A stretch of 47,080 bases of DNA from an uncultured Eubacteriales bacterium. Its GTDB lineage: Bacteria > Bacillota > Clostridia > Oscillospirales > Oscillospiraceae. This document shows positions 40,843-47,080 of this stretch, one piece after another. Location: the NCBI GenBank assembly GCA_900540635.1, contig UQGU01000017.1, positions 1-47,080 of the forward strand. The letters are read 5' to 3'. The notes beneath the pieces are model-generated. The model was not told the DNA's origin, ran no database searches, and saw only the letters and a program-made list of their open reading frames with translations. Position 1 is the stretch's first letter. Each line of letters opens with the position of its first letter. The translations under genes and the position numbers were made by a program.

Positions 40843-41138
40843 TGAAGAACGCTTTTGACATCATCAGAAGACCCGTTATCACCGAGCAGTCCATGGAGTC
40901 TGTCGCTGATAAGAAGTACGTCTTCATGGTTGACGTGGACGCCAACAAGACCGAGATCAAGGCTGCCGTTGAGCAGGCCTTCGGCGTGAAGGTTGCCAAG
41001 GTCAACACCATCCGGATGCAGGGCAAGGTCAAGCGCACCGGTGCTTATCCCGCCGGCAAGCGCGCCGCCTACAAGAAGGCTGTCGTCACCCTGACCGCTG
41101 ACTCCAAGACCATCGAGTTCTTCGAAGGCATGGTCTAA
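40842..41138 (+). CDS. rplW: 50S ribosomal protein L23
   Basis: A 98-residue L23 (DIIRRPVITEQSMESVADKK, then GVKVAKVNTIRMQGKVKR) at the tunnel exit, docking site for trigger factor and SRP. AGGAGG of rplD's end serves as its ribosome site. A 29-nt spacer leads to rplB. Confidence 0.97.
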   Translation: MKNAFDIIRRPVITEQSMESVADKKYVFMVDVDANKTEIKAAVEQAFGVKVAKVNTIRMQGKVKRTGAYPAGKRAAYKKAVVTLTADSKTIEFFEGMV

Positions 41139-41167
41139 ACCAATCTCAATAAAGGAGAGAAACGCAA

Positions 41168-42004
41168 ATGGCTATTAAAACTTTTAAGCCTTATACCCCG
41201 TCCCGCAGAAACATGACCGTTTCCGCTTTCGACGGCGTAGATAAGAAGGCAAAACCTGAGCGTAGCCTGGTTGAGAGCCTCAAGAAGAATGCAGGTCGCA
41301 ACAGCTATGGTCACATCACCGTCCGCCATCGCGGCGGCGGCAACAAGCGCAAGTACCGTGTGATCGATTTCAAGCGCCAGAAGCTGGATATGCCCGCTAC
41401 TGTGCAGCGCGTTGAGTACGATCCCAACCGTTCCGCTTTCATCGCTCTGATCAAGTACGAAGACGAGACCCTGAGCTACATCCTGGCTCCCTACGGCCTG
41501 AAGGCCGGCGACAAGGTCGTCTCCTCCGCTACTGCTGATATCAAGCCCGGCAACTGCCTGCCCATCGCCAACATCCCTGTCGGTACTGTGATCCACAATG
41601 TGGAGCTGCAGCCCGGCCACGGCGCTCAGATGGTTCGTTCCGCTGGTGCTGCCGCACAGCTGATGGCTAAGGAAGGCGAGCTGGCTCAGGTCAGACTTCC
41701 CTCCGGCGAAGTTCGCTACGTTCGGATGAACTGCACCGCCTGCATCGGTCAGGTTGGCAATCTGGATCATGAGAATGTCCACATCGGTAAGGCCGGCCGT
41801 ACCCGCCATATGGGTATCCGTCCCACCGTCCGCGGCTCTGTCATGAACCCCAATGACCATCCTCACGGCGGCGGCGAGGGCCGCGCACCTGTCGGTCGTC
41901 CCGGCCCTGTCACTCCTTGGGGCAAGCCTGCTCTGGGTTATAAGACCCGGAAGGGCAAGAACCCCACCAACAAGTTCATCATCAAGCGCAGAAACAGCAA
42001 GTAA
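41168..42004 (+). CDS. rplB: 50S ribosomal protein L2
   Basis: A 278-residue L2 (MAIKTFKPYTPSRRNMTVS; C-terminal GSVMNPNDHPHGGGEGRAP with the conserved His near the peptidyl transferase centre). Length is normal. AAAGGAGAG lies upstream. Confidence 0.97.
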   Translation: MAIKTFKPYTPSRRNMTVSAFDGVDKKAKPERSLVESLKKNAGRNSYGHITVRHRGGGNKRKYRVIDFKRQKLDMPATVQRVEYDPNRSAFIALIKYEDETLSYILAPYGLKAGDKVVSSATADIKPGNCLPIANIPVGTVIHNVELQPGHGAQMVRSAGAAAQLMAKEGELAQVRLPSGEVRYVRMNCTACIGQVGNLDHENVHIGKAGRTRHMGIRPTVRGSVMNPNDHPHGGGEGRAPVGRPGPVTPWGKPALGYKTRKGKNPTNKFIIKRRNSK

Positions 42005-42016
42005 GGAGGAAATGAA

Positions 42017-42295
42017 ATGAGCAGAAGTATCAAAAAGGGCCCTTTCGTAGCTCCTGAGCTGTACAAGCGCGTTGAAGAGCTGAACAAGGCCGGTGAAAAG
42101 AAGGTTCTGAAGACCTGGTCCAGAGCCTCCACCATCTTCCCCTCCTTCGTTGGTCACACCATCGCCGTCCACGACGGTCGGAAGCACGTGCCCGTCTATA
42201 TCACTGAGGATATGGTCGGCCACAAGCTGGGCGAGTTCGTGCCTACCAGAACCTTCCGGGGTCACTCTGGCAGCAAGACCGCCAATGCCAAGTAA
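42017..42295 (+). CDS. rpsS: 30S ribosomal protein S19
   Basis: A 92-residue S19 (MSRSIKKGPFVAPELYKRV, then IAVHDGRKHVPVYITEDM and TRTFRGHSG), a 30S head protein. AAGGAGG lies 6-7 nt before the ATG. Confidence 0.97.
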   Translation: MSRSIKKGPFVAPELYKRVEELNKAGEKKVLKTWSRASTIFPSFVGHTIAVHDGRKHVPVYITEDMVGHKLGEFVPTRTFRGHSGSKTANAK

Positions 42296-42307
42296 GGAGG
42301 TACGAAA

Positions 42308-42643
42308 ATGGAAGCATTTGCACATGTAAAGTACGTCCGGATGTCTCCCCGTAAGGTCAAGCTCGTTTGCGACATGATCCGGGGCCAGGACGTCAAGACC
42401 GCTGCCGCGTACCTGAGCCAGACCTCTAAGGCCGCTTGCGAGCCCATGGCTAAGCTGCTGAAGAGCGCTGTGGCAAACGCCGAGCACAATCACGAAATGA
42501 ACGCTGAGAACCTGTACGTCTCCACTGCGATCGCTAACCCCGGCCCCATCCTGAAGCGCGGCCGCATCGCATCCCGTCGTGGTTTCGTTCGGATCAATAA
42601 GAGAACCACTCACATCACCATCGGTGTGAGCGAGAAGGCTTAA
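42308..42643 (+). CDS. rplV: 50S ribosomal protein L22
   Basis: A 111-residue L22 (AHVKYVRMSPRKVKLVCDMI, C-terminal IASRRGFVRINKRTTHITI). Its hairpin lines the exit tunnel and is a known macrolide resistance site; the hairpin looks ordinary here. AAGGAGG precedes the start. Confidence 0.97.
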   Translation: MEAFAHVKYVRMSPRKVKLVCDMIRGQDVKTAAAYLSQTSKAACEPMAKLLKSAVANAEHNHEMNAENLYVSTAIANPGPILKRGRIASRRGFVRINKRTTHITIGVSEKA

Positions 42644-42656
42644 TCAGGAGGTAGCT

Positions 42657-43448
42657 ATGGGACAGAAAGTTAATCCCCATGGACTGCGTGTTGGCGTAAT
42701 CAAGGACTGGGATTCCCACTGGTACGCCCGCGAGGACAAGGTCGGCGACCTGGTCGTTGAAGATTACAACATCCGTAAATATCTGAAGAACAAGCTGTAC
42801 GCAGCCGGCGTGGCAAAGATCGAGATCGAGCGCTCCAACGGCAAGGTGAAGATCAACATTCACTGCTCCCGTCCCGGCGTGGTCATCGGCAAGGCCGGTG
42901 CCGAGATCGAGAATCTGCGCAAGGACGTGGAAGCTCGTCTGGGCAAGAGCGTGAACCTGAACATCGTTGAGGTTCGGTCTCCTGACCTGAACGCACAGCT
43001 GGTCGCTGAAAACATCGCTCAGCAGCTGGAGAAGCGTATCTCCTTCCGCCGGGCTATGAAGAAGGCTATGCAGCAGGCTACCCGCCTGGGTGCCAAGGGC
43101 ATCAAGGTTACCTGCGGCGGCCGTCTGGGCGGCGCTGAAATCGCCCGCTCCGAGAGCTATCACGAGGGCACCATCCCCCTGCAGACCATCCGTGCCGACA
43201 TCGAGTACGGCTTCGCTGAGGCTGCCACCACCTACGGCCGCATCGGCGTGAAGGTTTGGATCTACAAGGGCGAGGTCCTGAATACCACCCTGCGCGCTGC
43301 CGCTCCCGAACCCGCTCCCCGTGAGCGCCGGGACCGCCGCAATGGTGACCGCCGTCAGGGCGACCGCCGCAATGGCGACCGTCGGCCCAGCGGTGACCGC
43401 CGCCAGGGCGACAGAAACAATTCCCGCAGAGAAGGAGGTAACCGCTGA
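42657..43448 (+). CDS. rpsC: 30S ribosomal protein S3 with repeat-rich basic tail
   Basis: A 263-residue S3. The KH domain (VVIGKAGAEIENLRKDVEA) and C-domain (KGIKVTCGGRLGGAEIARSE) are normal. After about residue 220 it carries a tail made of DRRNG/DRRQG repeats (DNA unit near 15 nt, 43332-43412), some 40 residues more than Bacillus S3. The tail's last codons hold the AAGGAGG for rplP, whose ATG overlaps the stop by one base. Confidence 0.96.
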   Translation: MGQKVNPHGLRVGVIKDWDSHWYAREDKVGDLVVEDYNIRKYLKNKLYAAGVAKIEIERSNGKVKINIHCSRPGVVIGKAGAEIENLRKDVEARLGKSVNLNIVEVRSPDLNAQLVAENIAQQLEKRISFRRAMKKAMQQATRLGAKGIKVTCGGRLGGAEIARSESYHEGTIPLQTIRADIEYGFAEAATTYGRIGVKVWIYKGEVLNTTLRAAAPEPAPRERRDRRNGDRRQGDRRNGDRRPSGDRRQGDRNNSRREGGNR

Positions 43449-43879
43449 TGCTGATGCCTAAAAGAGCAAAGTACCGCAAGGTACAGCGTGGTCGTATGAC
43501 CGGCGTTGCTTCCCGCGGTAACAAGGTTTCCTATGGTGAGTTCGGCATCCAGGCTCTTGAGCCCGGCTGGATCACCGGCAACCAGATCGAAGCTGCCCGT
43601 ATTGCCATGACCCGTTACACCAAGCGTGGTGGTAAGGTCTGGATCAAGATCTTCCCCGACAAGCCTTATTCCAAGAAGGGCCTGGGCACCCGTATGGGTT
43701 CCGGTAAAGGCGCTCCCGAAGGCTGGGTCGCAGTCGTTAAGAATCAGAAGGTGATGTTTGAGATCGGCGGCGTTTCCGAAGAGGTCGCCCGCGAGGCTCT
43801 GCGTCTGGCGCAGCACAAGCTGCCTATCAAGACCCGGATCATCACCAAGGAAGCAGATACTGAGATTGGTGGTGAATAA
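43448..43879 (+). CDS. rplP: 50S ribosomal protein L16
   Basis: A 143-residue L16 (MLMPKRAKYRKVQRGRMTG, then VSYGEFGIQALEPGWITGNQ and KPYSKKGLGTRMGSGKGAPE). It helps place the A-site tRNA. Start and stop both overlap the neighbouring genes by one base. Confidence 0.97.
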   Translation: MLMPKRAKYRKVQRGRMTGVASRGNKVSYGEFGIQALEPGWITGNQIEAARIAMTRYTKRGGKVWIKIFPDKPYSKKGLGTRMGSGKGAPEGWVAVVKNQKVMFEIGGVSEEVAREALRLAQHKLPIKTRIITKEADTEIGGE

Positions 43880-44076
43880 TGATGAAGGCAAAGGAACTGA
43901 AGAATCTGTCTGTTGAAGAGCTGAACAAGAAGCTGGACGAGCTGAAGAAGGACCTGTTCATGCTGCGCATGCAGCACGCCACCAACCAGCTGGACAACCC
44001 CATGCGTCTTGCCGCTGTCAAGAAGGACATTGCCCGCATCAAGACCATTATTCGTGAGAAAGAGACCAACATCTGA
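43879..44076 (+). CDS. rpmC: 50S ribosomal protein L29
   Basis: A 65-residue L29 (KAKELKNLSVEELNKKLDEL, then LFMLRMQHATNQLDNPMRL). Two ATGs stand in tandem at 43879 and 43882 behind GGTGGTG; either may be used, and the second would give 64 residues. Confidence 0.96.
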   Translation: MMKAKELKNLSVEELNKKLDELKKDLFMLRMQHATNQLDNPMRLAAVKKDIARIKTIIREKETNI

Positions 44077-44090
44077 GGAGGGAAACAAGT

Positions 44091-44354
44091 ATGACTGAAA
44101 ATACCAGAGCTTTCCGCAAAACCAGAATCGGTCAGGTTGTCTCCGACAAGATGGACAAGACCATTGTGGTTGCGATCGAGGACAGCGTGCAGCATCCTCT
44201 GTACAAGAAGACCATGAAGCGGACTTACAAGCTGAAGGCCCACGACGAGAACAACGAGTGCGGCATCGGCGATACCGTTGAGGTCATGGAGACCCGTCCC
44301 CTGTCCAAGGACAAGAGATGGAGACTGGTCAGAATTATCGAAAAGGCTAAGTAA
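44091..44354 (+). CDS. rpsQ: 30S ribosomal protein S17
   Basis: An 87-residue S17 (RKTRIGQVVSDKMDKTIVV, then HPLYKKTMKRTYKLKAHDE and ETRPLSKDKRWRLV). GAGGAGGG lies about 8 nt before the ATG. Confidence 0.97.
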   Translation: MTENTRAFRKTRIGQVVSDKMDKTIVVAIEDSVQHPLYKKTMKRTYKLKAHDENNECGIGDTVEVMETRPLSKDKRWRLVRIIEKAK

Positions 44355-44369
44355 GGAGGTCGGCAGAGA

Positions 44370-44738
44370 ATGATTCAACAGGAAAGCTACCTGAAGGTTG
44401 CCGACAACACCGGCGCTAAGGAAATTCACTGCATTCGTGTCCTGGGCGGCTCCAAGCGCAAGACCGGCAACATCGGTGACATCATCGTTGCTTCCGTTCG
44501 CAAGGCCACTCCCGGCGGCACTGTGAAGAAGGGCGAAGTCGTTAAGGCTGTTATCGTCCGCACCAAGCGGGGCGTCCGCCGTGAGGACGGCAGCTACGTT
44601 CGTTTCGACGAGAACGCAGCCGTCATCATCAAGGACGACAAGAATCCCCGCGGCACCCGTATCTTTGGACCGGTGGCCCGCGAGCTGCGTGAGAGAGACT
44701 TCATGAAGATCCTCTCCCTGGCGCCCGAAGTCATCTAA
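44370..44738 (+). CDS. rplN: 50S ribosomal protein L14
   Basis: A 122-residue L14 (MIQQESYLKVADNTGAKEI, then RGVRREDGSYVRFDENAAV and GTRIFGPVARELRE), which sits at the subunit interface. Length is exact for the family. AAGGAGG precedes it. Confidence 0.97.
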   Translation: MIQQESYLKVADNTGAKEIHCIRVLGGSKRKTGNIGDIIVASVRKATPGGTVKKGEVVKAVIVRTKRGVRREDGSYVRFDENAAVIIKDDKNPRGTRIFGPVARELRERDFMKILSLAPEVI

Positions 44739-44752
44739 GGGGGAACCGAAGA

Positions 44753-45067
44753 ATGAATATAATGAATATTAAGAAGAACGATACCGTTATCGTCCTGTCC
44801 GGCAAGGACAAGGGTGTTAAGGGCAAGGTCCTGGTGGCCATGCCCAGCGAGAACAAGGTCATTGTCGAGAAGGTCAACGTCGCGACCTGCCACACCAAGC
44901 CCCGCCGTCAGGGCGAGACCGGTGGCATCGTCAAGAAGGAGACCCCCATCCGTACCTGCAAGGTTGCCCTGTACTGCGAGAAGTGCGGCAAGGGTGTCCG
45001 CGTTGGCTACAAGGTCGACGGTGACAAGAAGACCCGCGTTTGCCGCAAGTGCGGCGCCGAAATCTGA
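44753..45067 (+). CDS. rplX: 50S ribosomal protein L24
   Basis: A 104-residue L24 with its KOW motif (DTVIVLSGKDKGVKGKVL) and a C-terminal pair of CxxC motifs (CEKCGKGVRV and CRKCGAEI), a zinc-type form. An ATG three codons in (44762) is the alternative start; the first fits GGGGG at 9 nt better. Confidence 0.96.
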   Translation: MNIMNIKKNDTVIVLSGKDKGVKGKVLVAMPSENKVIVEKVNVATCHTKPRRQGETGGIVKKETPIRTCKVALYCEKCGKGVRVGYKVDGDKKTRVCRKCGAEI

Positions 45068-45085
45068 GAAAGGAGCTTTTGAATT

Positions 45086-45628
45086 ATGGCTAACAGAATG
45101 AAAGACCGTTATGTCGCTGAGATCGCTCCTGCTCTGAACAAGAAGTTCGGCTACAAGAGCGTTATGCAGATCCCCAAGCTGGACAAGGTCATTGTGAACG
45201 TCGGCTGCGGCGAGAGCAAGAACAATGCCAAGGAAATTGAGGCCATCTGCAAGGATATCGCTACCATCACCGGCCAGAAGCCCATCACCTGCAAGGCCCG
45301 CAAGAGCGTTGCAAACTTCAAGGTCCGTGAGGGTGAAACCGTCGGCGTGAAGGTTACCCTGCGCGGCGACAAGATGTACGAGTTCCTGGACCGCCTGTTC
45401 AATGTGGCCCTGCCTCGTGTCCGCGACTTCCGCGGCATCAACCCCAACTCCTTCGACGGCCGCGGCAACTATGCCTTCGGTCTGAAGGAGCAGCTGATCT
45501 TCCCTGAGATCGAGTACGACAAGGTGGACAAGATCCGTGGTATGGACATCTGCATCTGCACCACCGCTACCACCGACGAGGAAGCCAAAGAGCTGCTGAA
45601 CCAGCTGGGCGCTCCCTTCACCGCTTGA
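45086..45628 (+). CDS. rplE: 50S ribosomal protein L5
   Basis: A 180-residue L5 that binds 5S rRNA (RYVAEIAPALNKKFGYKSVM, then KARKSVANFKVREGETVGVK and the C-terminal MDICICTTATTDEEAKELL). AAAGGAG lies 10 nt upstream. Confidence 0.97.
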   Translation: MANRMKDRYVAEIAPALNKKFGYKSVMQIPKLDKVIVNVGCGESKNNAKEIEAICKDIATITGQKPITCKARKSVANFKVREGETVGVKVTLRGDKMYEFLDRLFNVALPRVRDFRGINPNSFDGRGNYAFGLKEQLIFPEIEYDKVDKIRGMDICICTTATTDEEAKELLNQLGAPFTA

Positions 45629-45645
45629 TTAGGAGGATTACGTAA

Positions 45646-45831
45646 ATGGCTAAGAAGTCTATGATCCTGAAGCAGCAGGCAGAGCCCAAGTTCTCTACCC
45701 GCCGCTACAACCGCTGCAAGATCTGCGGCAGACCCCACGCTTACCTGCGGGACTACGGCGTTTGCCGTATCTGCTTCCGTGAGCTGGCCTACAAGGGCCA
45801 GATCCCCGGTGTCCGCAAGGCTAGCTGGTAA
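45646..45831 (+). CDS. rpsN: 30S ribosomal protein S14, zinc type
   Basis: A 61-residue S14 type Z with two CxxC motifs (CKICGRPHAYLRDYGVCRIC), the zinc-binding form usual in Gram-positive anaerobes. TAGGAGG lies before the ATG. A 143-nt spacer, unusual for this operon, follows before rpsH. Confidence 0.97.
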   Translation: MAKKSMILKQQAEPKFSTRRYNRCKICGRPHAYLRDYGVCRICFRELAYKGQIPGVRKASW

Positions 45832-45974
45832 TCTGCCGGAAACCAGGTCGAGAACAATGTGAAAAAGGTTTGGGAAGTCCTGGGAAGATGGGTGCTCACC
45901 CGAGCATCGCATTCCCCGGATACCCCCGAGCCTTCACGGGTTAAGCCCGTAACTTCTTAAAGGAGGATATAAAC
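45832..45974 (+). promoter_or_regulatory. Long structured spacer between rpsN and rpsH
   Basis: No ORF with a start site is seen. Hairpins include GGGTG-ct-CACCC (about 45890-45901) and ACGGG-ttaag-CCCGT (45936-45950). No -35/-10 pair of quality was found. It might be a binding site for a ribosomal protein such as S8, or a leftover of an inserted repeat. Confidence 0.4.
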
Positions 45975-46373
45975 ATGCAAATCACCGATCCCGTAGCAGA
46001 TATGCTGACCCGTATCCGGAATGCGAACTCTGCAAAGCACGAAACCGTGGATGTCCCCGCTTCCAATCTGAAGAAGGCTATTGCCCAGATTCTGCTGGAC
46101 GAGGGCTACATCAAGTCCTACACCGTGGTCGATAACGGCAACCAGGGCGTGATCCACATCACCCTCAAGTACCTGGCCAAGAAGCAGCAGGTCATCACCG
46201 GCCTGCGCCGCGTCTCCAAGCCCGGCCTGAGAGTGTATGCCGGTGCCGAGGAGCTGCCCAAGGTCCTGAAGGGTCTGGGTATCGCTATCGTTTCCACTTC
46301 CAAGGGCGTTATGACCGACAAGAAGGCTCGCGAGAACCACATCGGCGGCGAAGTCCTGGCATTCGTCTGGTAA
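45975..46373 (+). CDS. rpsH: 30S ribosomal protein S8
   Basis: A 132-residue S8 (ITDPVADMLTRIRNANSAKH, then GLRRVSKPGLRVYAGAEELP and STSKGVMTDKKAREN with the final GGEVLAFVW). In many bacteria S8 is the repressor of the spc operon. AAAGGAGG lies 10 nt before the ATG. Confidence 0.97.
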   Translation: MQITDPVADMLTRIRNANSAKHETVDVPASNLKKAIAQILLDEGYIKSYTVVDNGNQGVIHITLKYLAKKQQVITGLRRVSKPGLRVYAGAEELPKVLKGLGIAIVSTSKGVMTDKKARENHIGGEVLAFVW

Positions 46374-46386
46374 GGAGGATTCAGAA

Positions 46387-46932
46387 ATGTCTAGAATTGG
46401 TAGAAAGCCGGTTATCATTCCGGCAAACGTCACGGTGGATATTGCCGAGGGCAACAACGTTACCGTGAAGGGCCCCAAGGGCACTCTGAACTACACCTTC
46501 CATCCCGACATGATCCTGAAGGTCGAGGGCAACGAGCTGATCGTTGACCGTCCCGATGAAGAGCATCTGCACAAGAGCCTCCACGGCCTGACCCGCACCC
46601 TGCTGCACAACATGGTTGAGGGTGTTGAGAAGGGCTTCTCCAAGGAGCTGGACGTCAACGGCGTCGGCTACCGCTGCGAGAAGAAGGGCAATCAGCTGGT
46701 CATGCGTCTGGGCTTCTCTCACGAAGTGTTCGTTGACGAGATCCCCGGCATCACCATTGAGGTCCCCAACCCCAACAAGATCATCATCAAGGGCATTGAC
46801 AAGCAGGCTGTCGGCCAGTTCGCTGCCGAAGTCCGCAGCAAGCGTCCCCCCGAACCCTACAAGGGCAAGGGCATCAAGTATACCACCGAAGTCATCCGCC
46901 GCAAGGTTGGTAAGACCGGTGGTAAGAAGTAA
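46387..46932 (+). CDS. rplF: 50S ribosomal protein L6
   Basis: A 181-residue L6 (MSRIGRKPVIIPANVTVDI, then VNGVGYRCEKKGNQLVMRLG and the C-terminal PPEPYKGKGIKYTTEVIRRK) made of two like domains. AAGGAGG precedes it by 8 nt. Confidence 0.97.
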   Translation: MSRIGRKPVIIPANVTVDIAEGNNVTVKGPKGTLNYTFHPDMILKVEGNELIVDRPDEEHLHKSLHGLTRTLLHNMVEGVEKGFSKELDVNGVGYRCEKKGNQLVMRLGFSHEVFVDEIPGITIEVPNPNKIIIKGIDKQAVGQFAAEVRSKRPPEPYKGKGIKYTTEVIRRKVGKTGGKK

Positions 46933-46947
46933 TGGAGGTGTGCCGAA

Positions 46948-47080
46948 ATGGTCAGCAAAATTGATAAGAATGCAATGCGCCTGAAGCGGCATGTCCGCGT
47001 TCGTGGCAAAATCTCCGGCACTCCCGAGCGTCCCCGTCTGAACGTGTTCCGTTCCAACGCGAACATCTACGCCCAGATCA
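46948..47080 (+). CDS. rplR: 50S ribosomal protein L18 (partial, cut by window end)
   Basis: The first 44 codons of L18: MVSKIDKNAMRLKRHVRVRG, then KISGTPERPRLNVFRSNANI. L18 binds 5S rRNA with L5. ATGGAGGTG lies upstream of the ATG. The gene runs off the right edge; about 120 residues are expected in full. Confidence 0.95.
   Translation, partial: MVSKIDKNAMRLKRHVRVRGKISGTPERPRLNVFRSNANIYAQI

Noticed and set aside
41135..42613. 492-codon open frame on the minus strand
   Set aside because: Antisense to rplB, rpsS and rplV; compositional only.

Overview
The window is chromosomal DNA of a GC-rich, low-oxygen Firmicute of the Clostridia, most like an Oscillospiraceae-type gut commensal. This rests on the classic Firmicutes gene orders (remA-gmk-rpoZ-priA-def-fmt-rsmB-rlmN-stp-prkC-rsgA and the S10/spc ribosomal protein cluster), a lysine riboswitch, a c-di-AMP synthase of the CdaA type, a zinc-type S14, strong GGAGG ribosome binding sites and many small intergenic repeat elements. 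The species call is inference; no rRNA or tRNA gene is present.

Layout. 1-456: dispersed repeats, two hairpins and a broken response-regulator receiver fragment. 457-2127 (minus): a two-gene sugar operon, D-lyxose-type isomerase plus PfkB fructokinase. 2175-2512: a compact locus with a 30-residue hydrophobic peptide gene and a convergent small antisense RNA sharing a terminator stem, which looks like a type I toxin-antitoxin system. 2655-5146: MATE efflux pump and a GH3 lipoprotein whose stop codon lies in a small inverted-repeat element. 5335-8266 (minus): a lysine-riboswitch-controlled ABC transporter (binding protein, permease, ATPase). 8377-11157: HAD hydrolase, MoxR ATPase and VWA protein in one overlapping operon. 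11183-12617: a more A/T-rich glycosyltransferase gene between two identical 61-bp repeats. 12635-14275: PadR regulator, a small coupled ORF and a HAAS/DUF4097 protein. 14542-17347 (minus): Nudix, tandem GNAT and DAHP synthase. 17377-17868 (minus): RNase P RNA with an enlarged variable arm. 17900-19609 (minus): an ABC exporter.

19633-23816: murD, ispD, ispF, then a DUF3343 protein and a cysteine-desulfurase-like enzyme. 23929-38576: a long run of core genes on the plus strand: cdaA and its YbbR partner (c-di-AMP), yicC, remA, gmk, rpoZ, priA, def, fmt, rsmB, rlmN, a PP2C phosphatase with its PASTA kinase, and rsgA. Together these join cell-wall sensing, translation start and ribosome maturation. 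38747-47080: the S10-spc ribosomal protein operon from its promoter to the first part of rplR, which runs off the window.

Repeats are a theme of the window. At least five families of small inverted or direct repeats sit in the gaps, and two of them supply the stop codon of the gene before them. The strongest candidates for something little described are the toxin/antisense locus at 2.2-2.5 kb, the repeat-flanked glycosyltransferase, the coupled micro-ORF after padR, and the long structured leader and spacers in the ribosomal operon.
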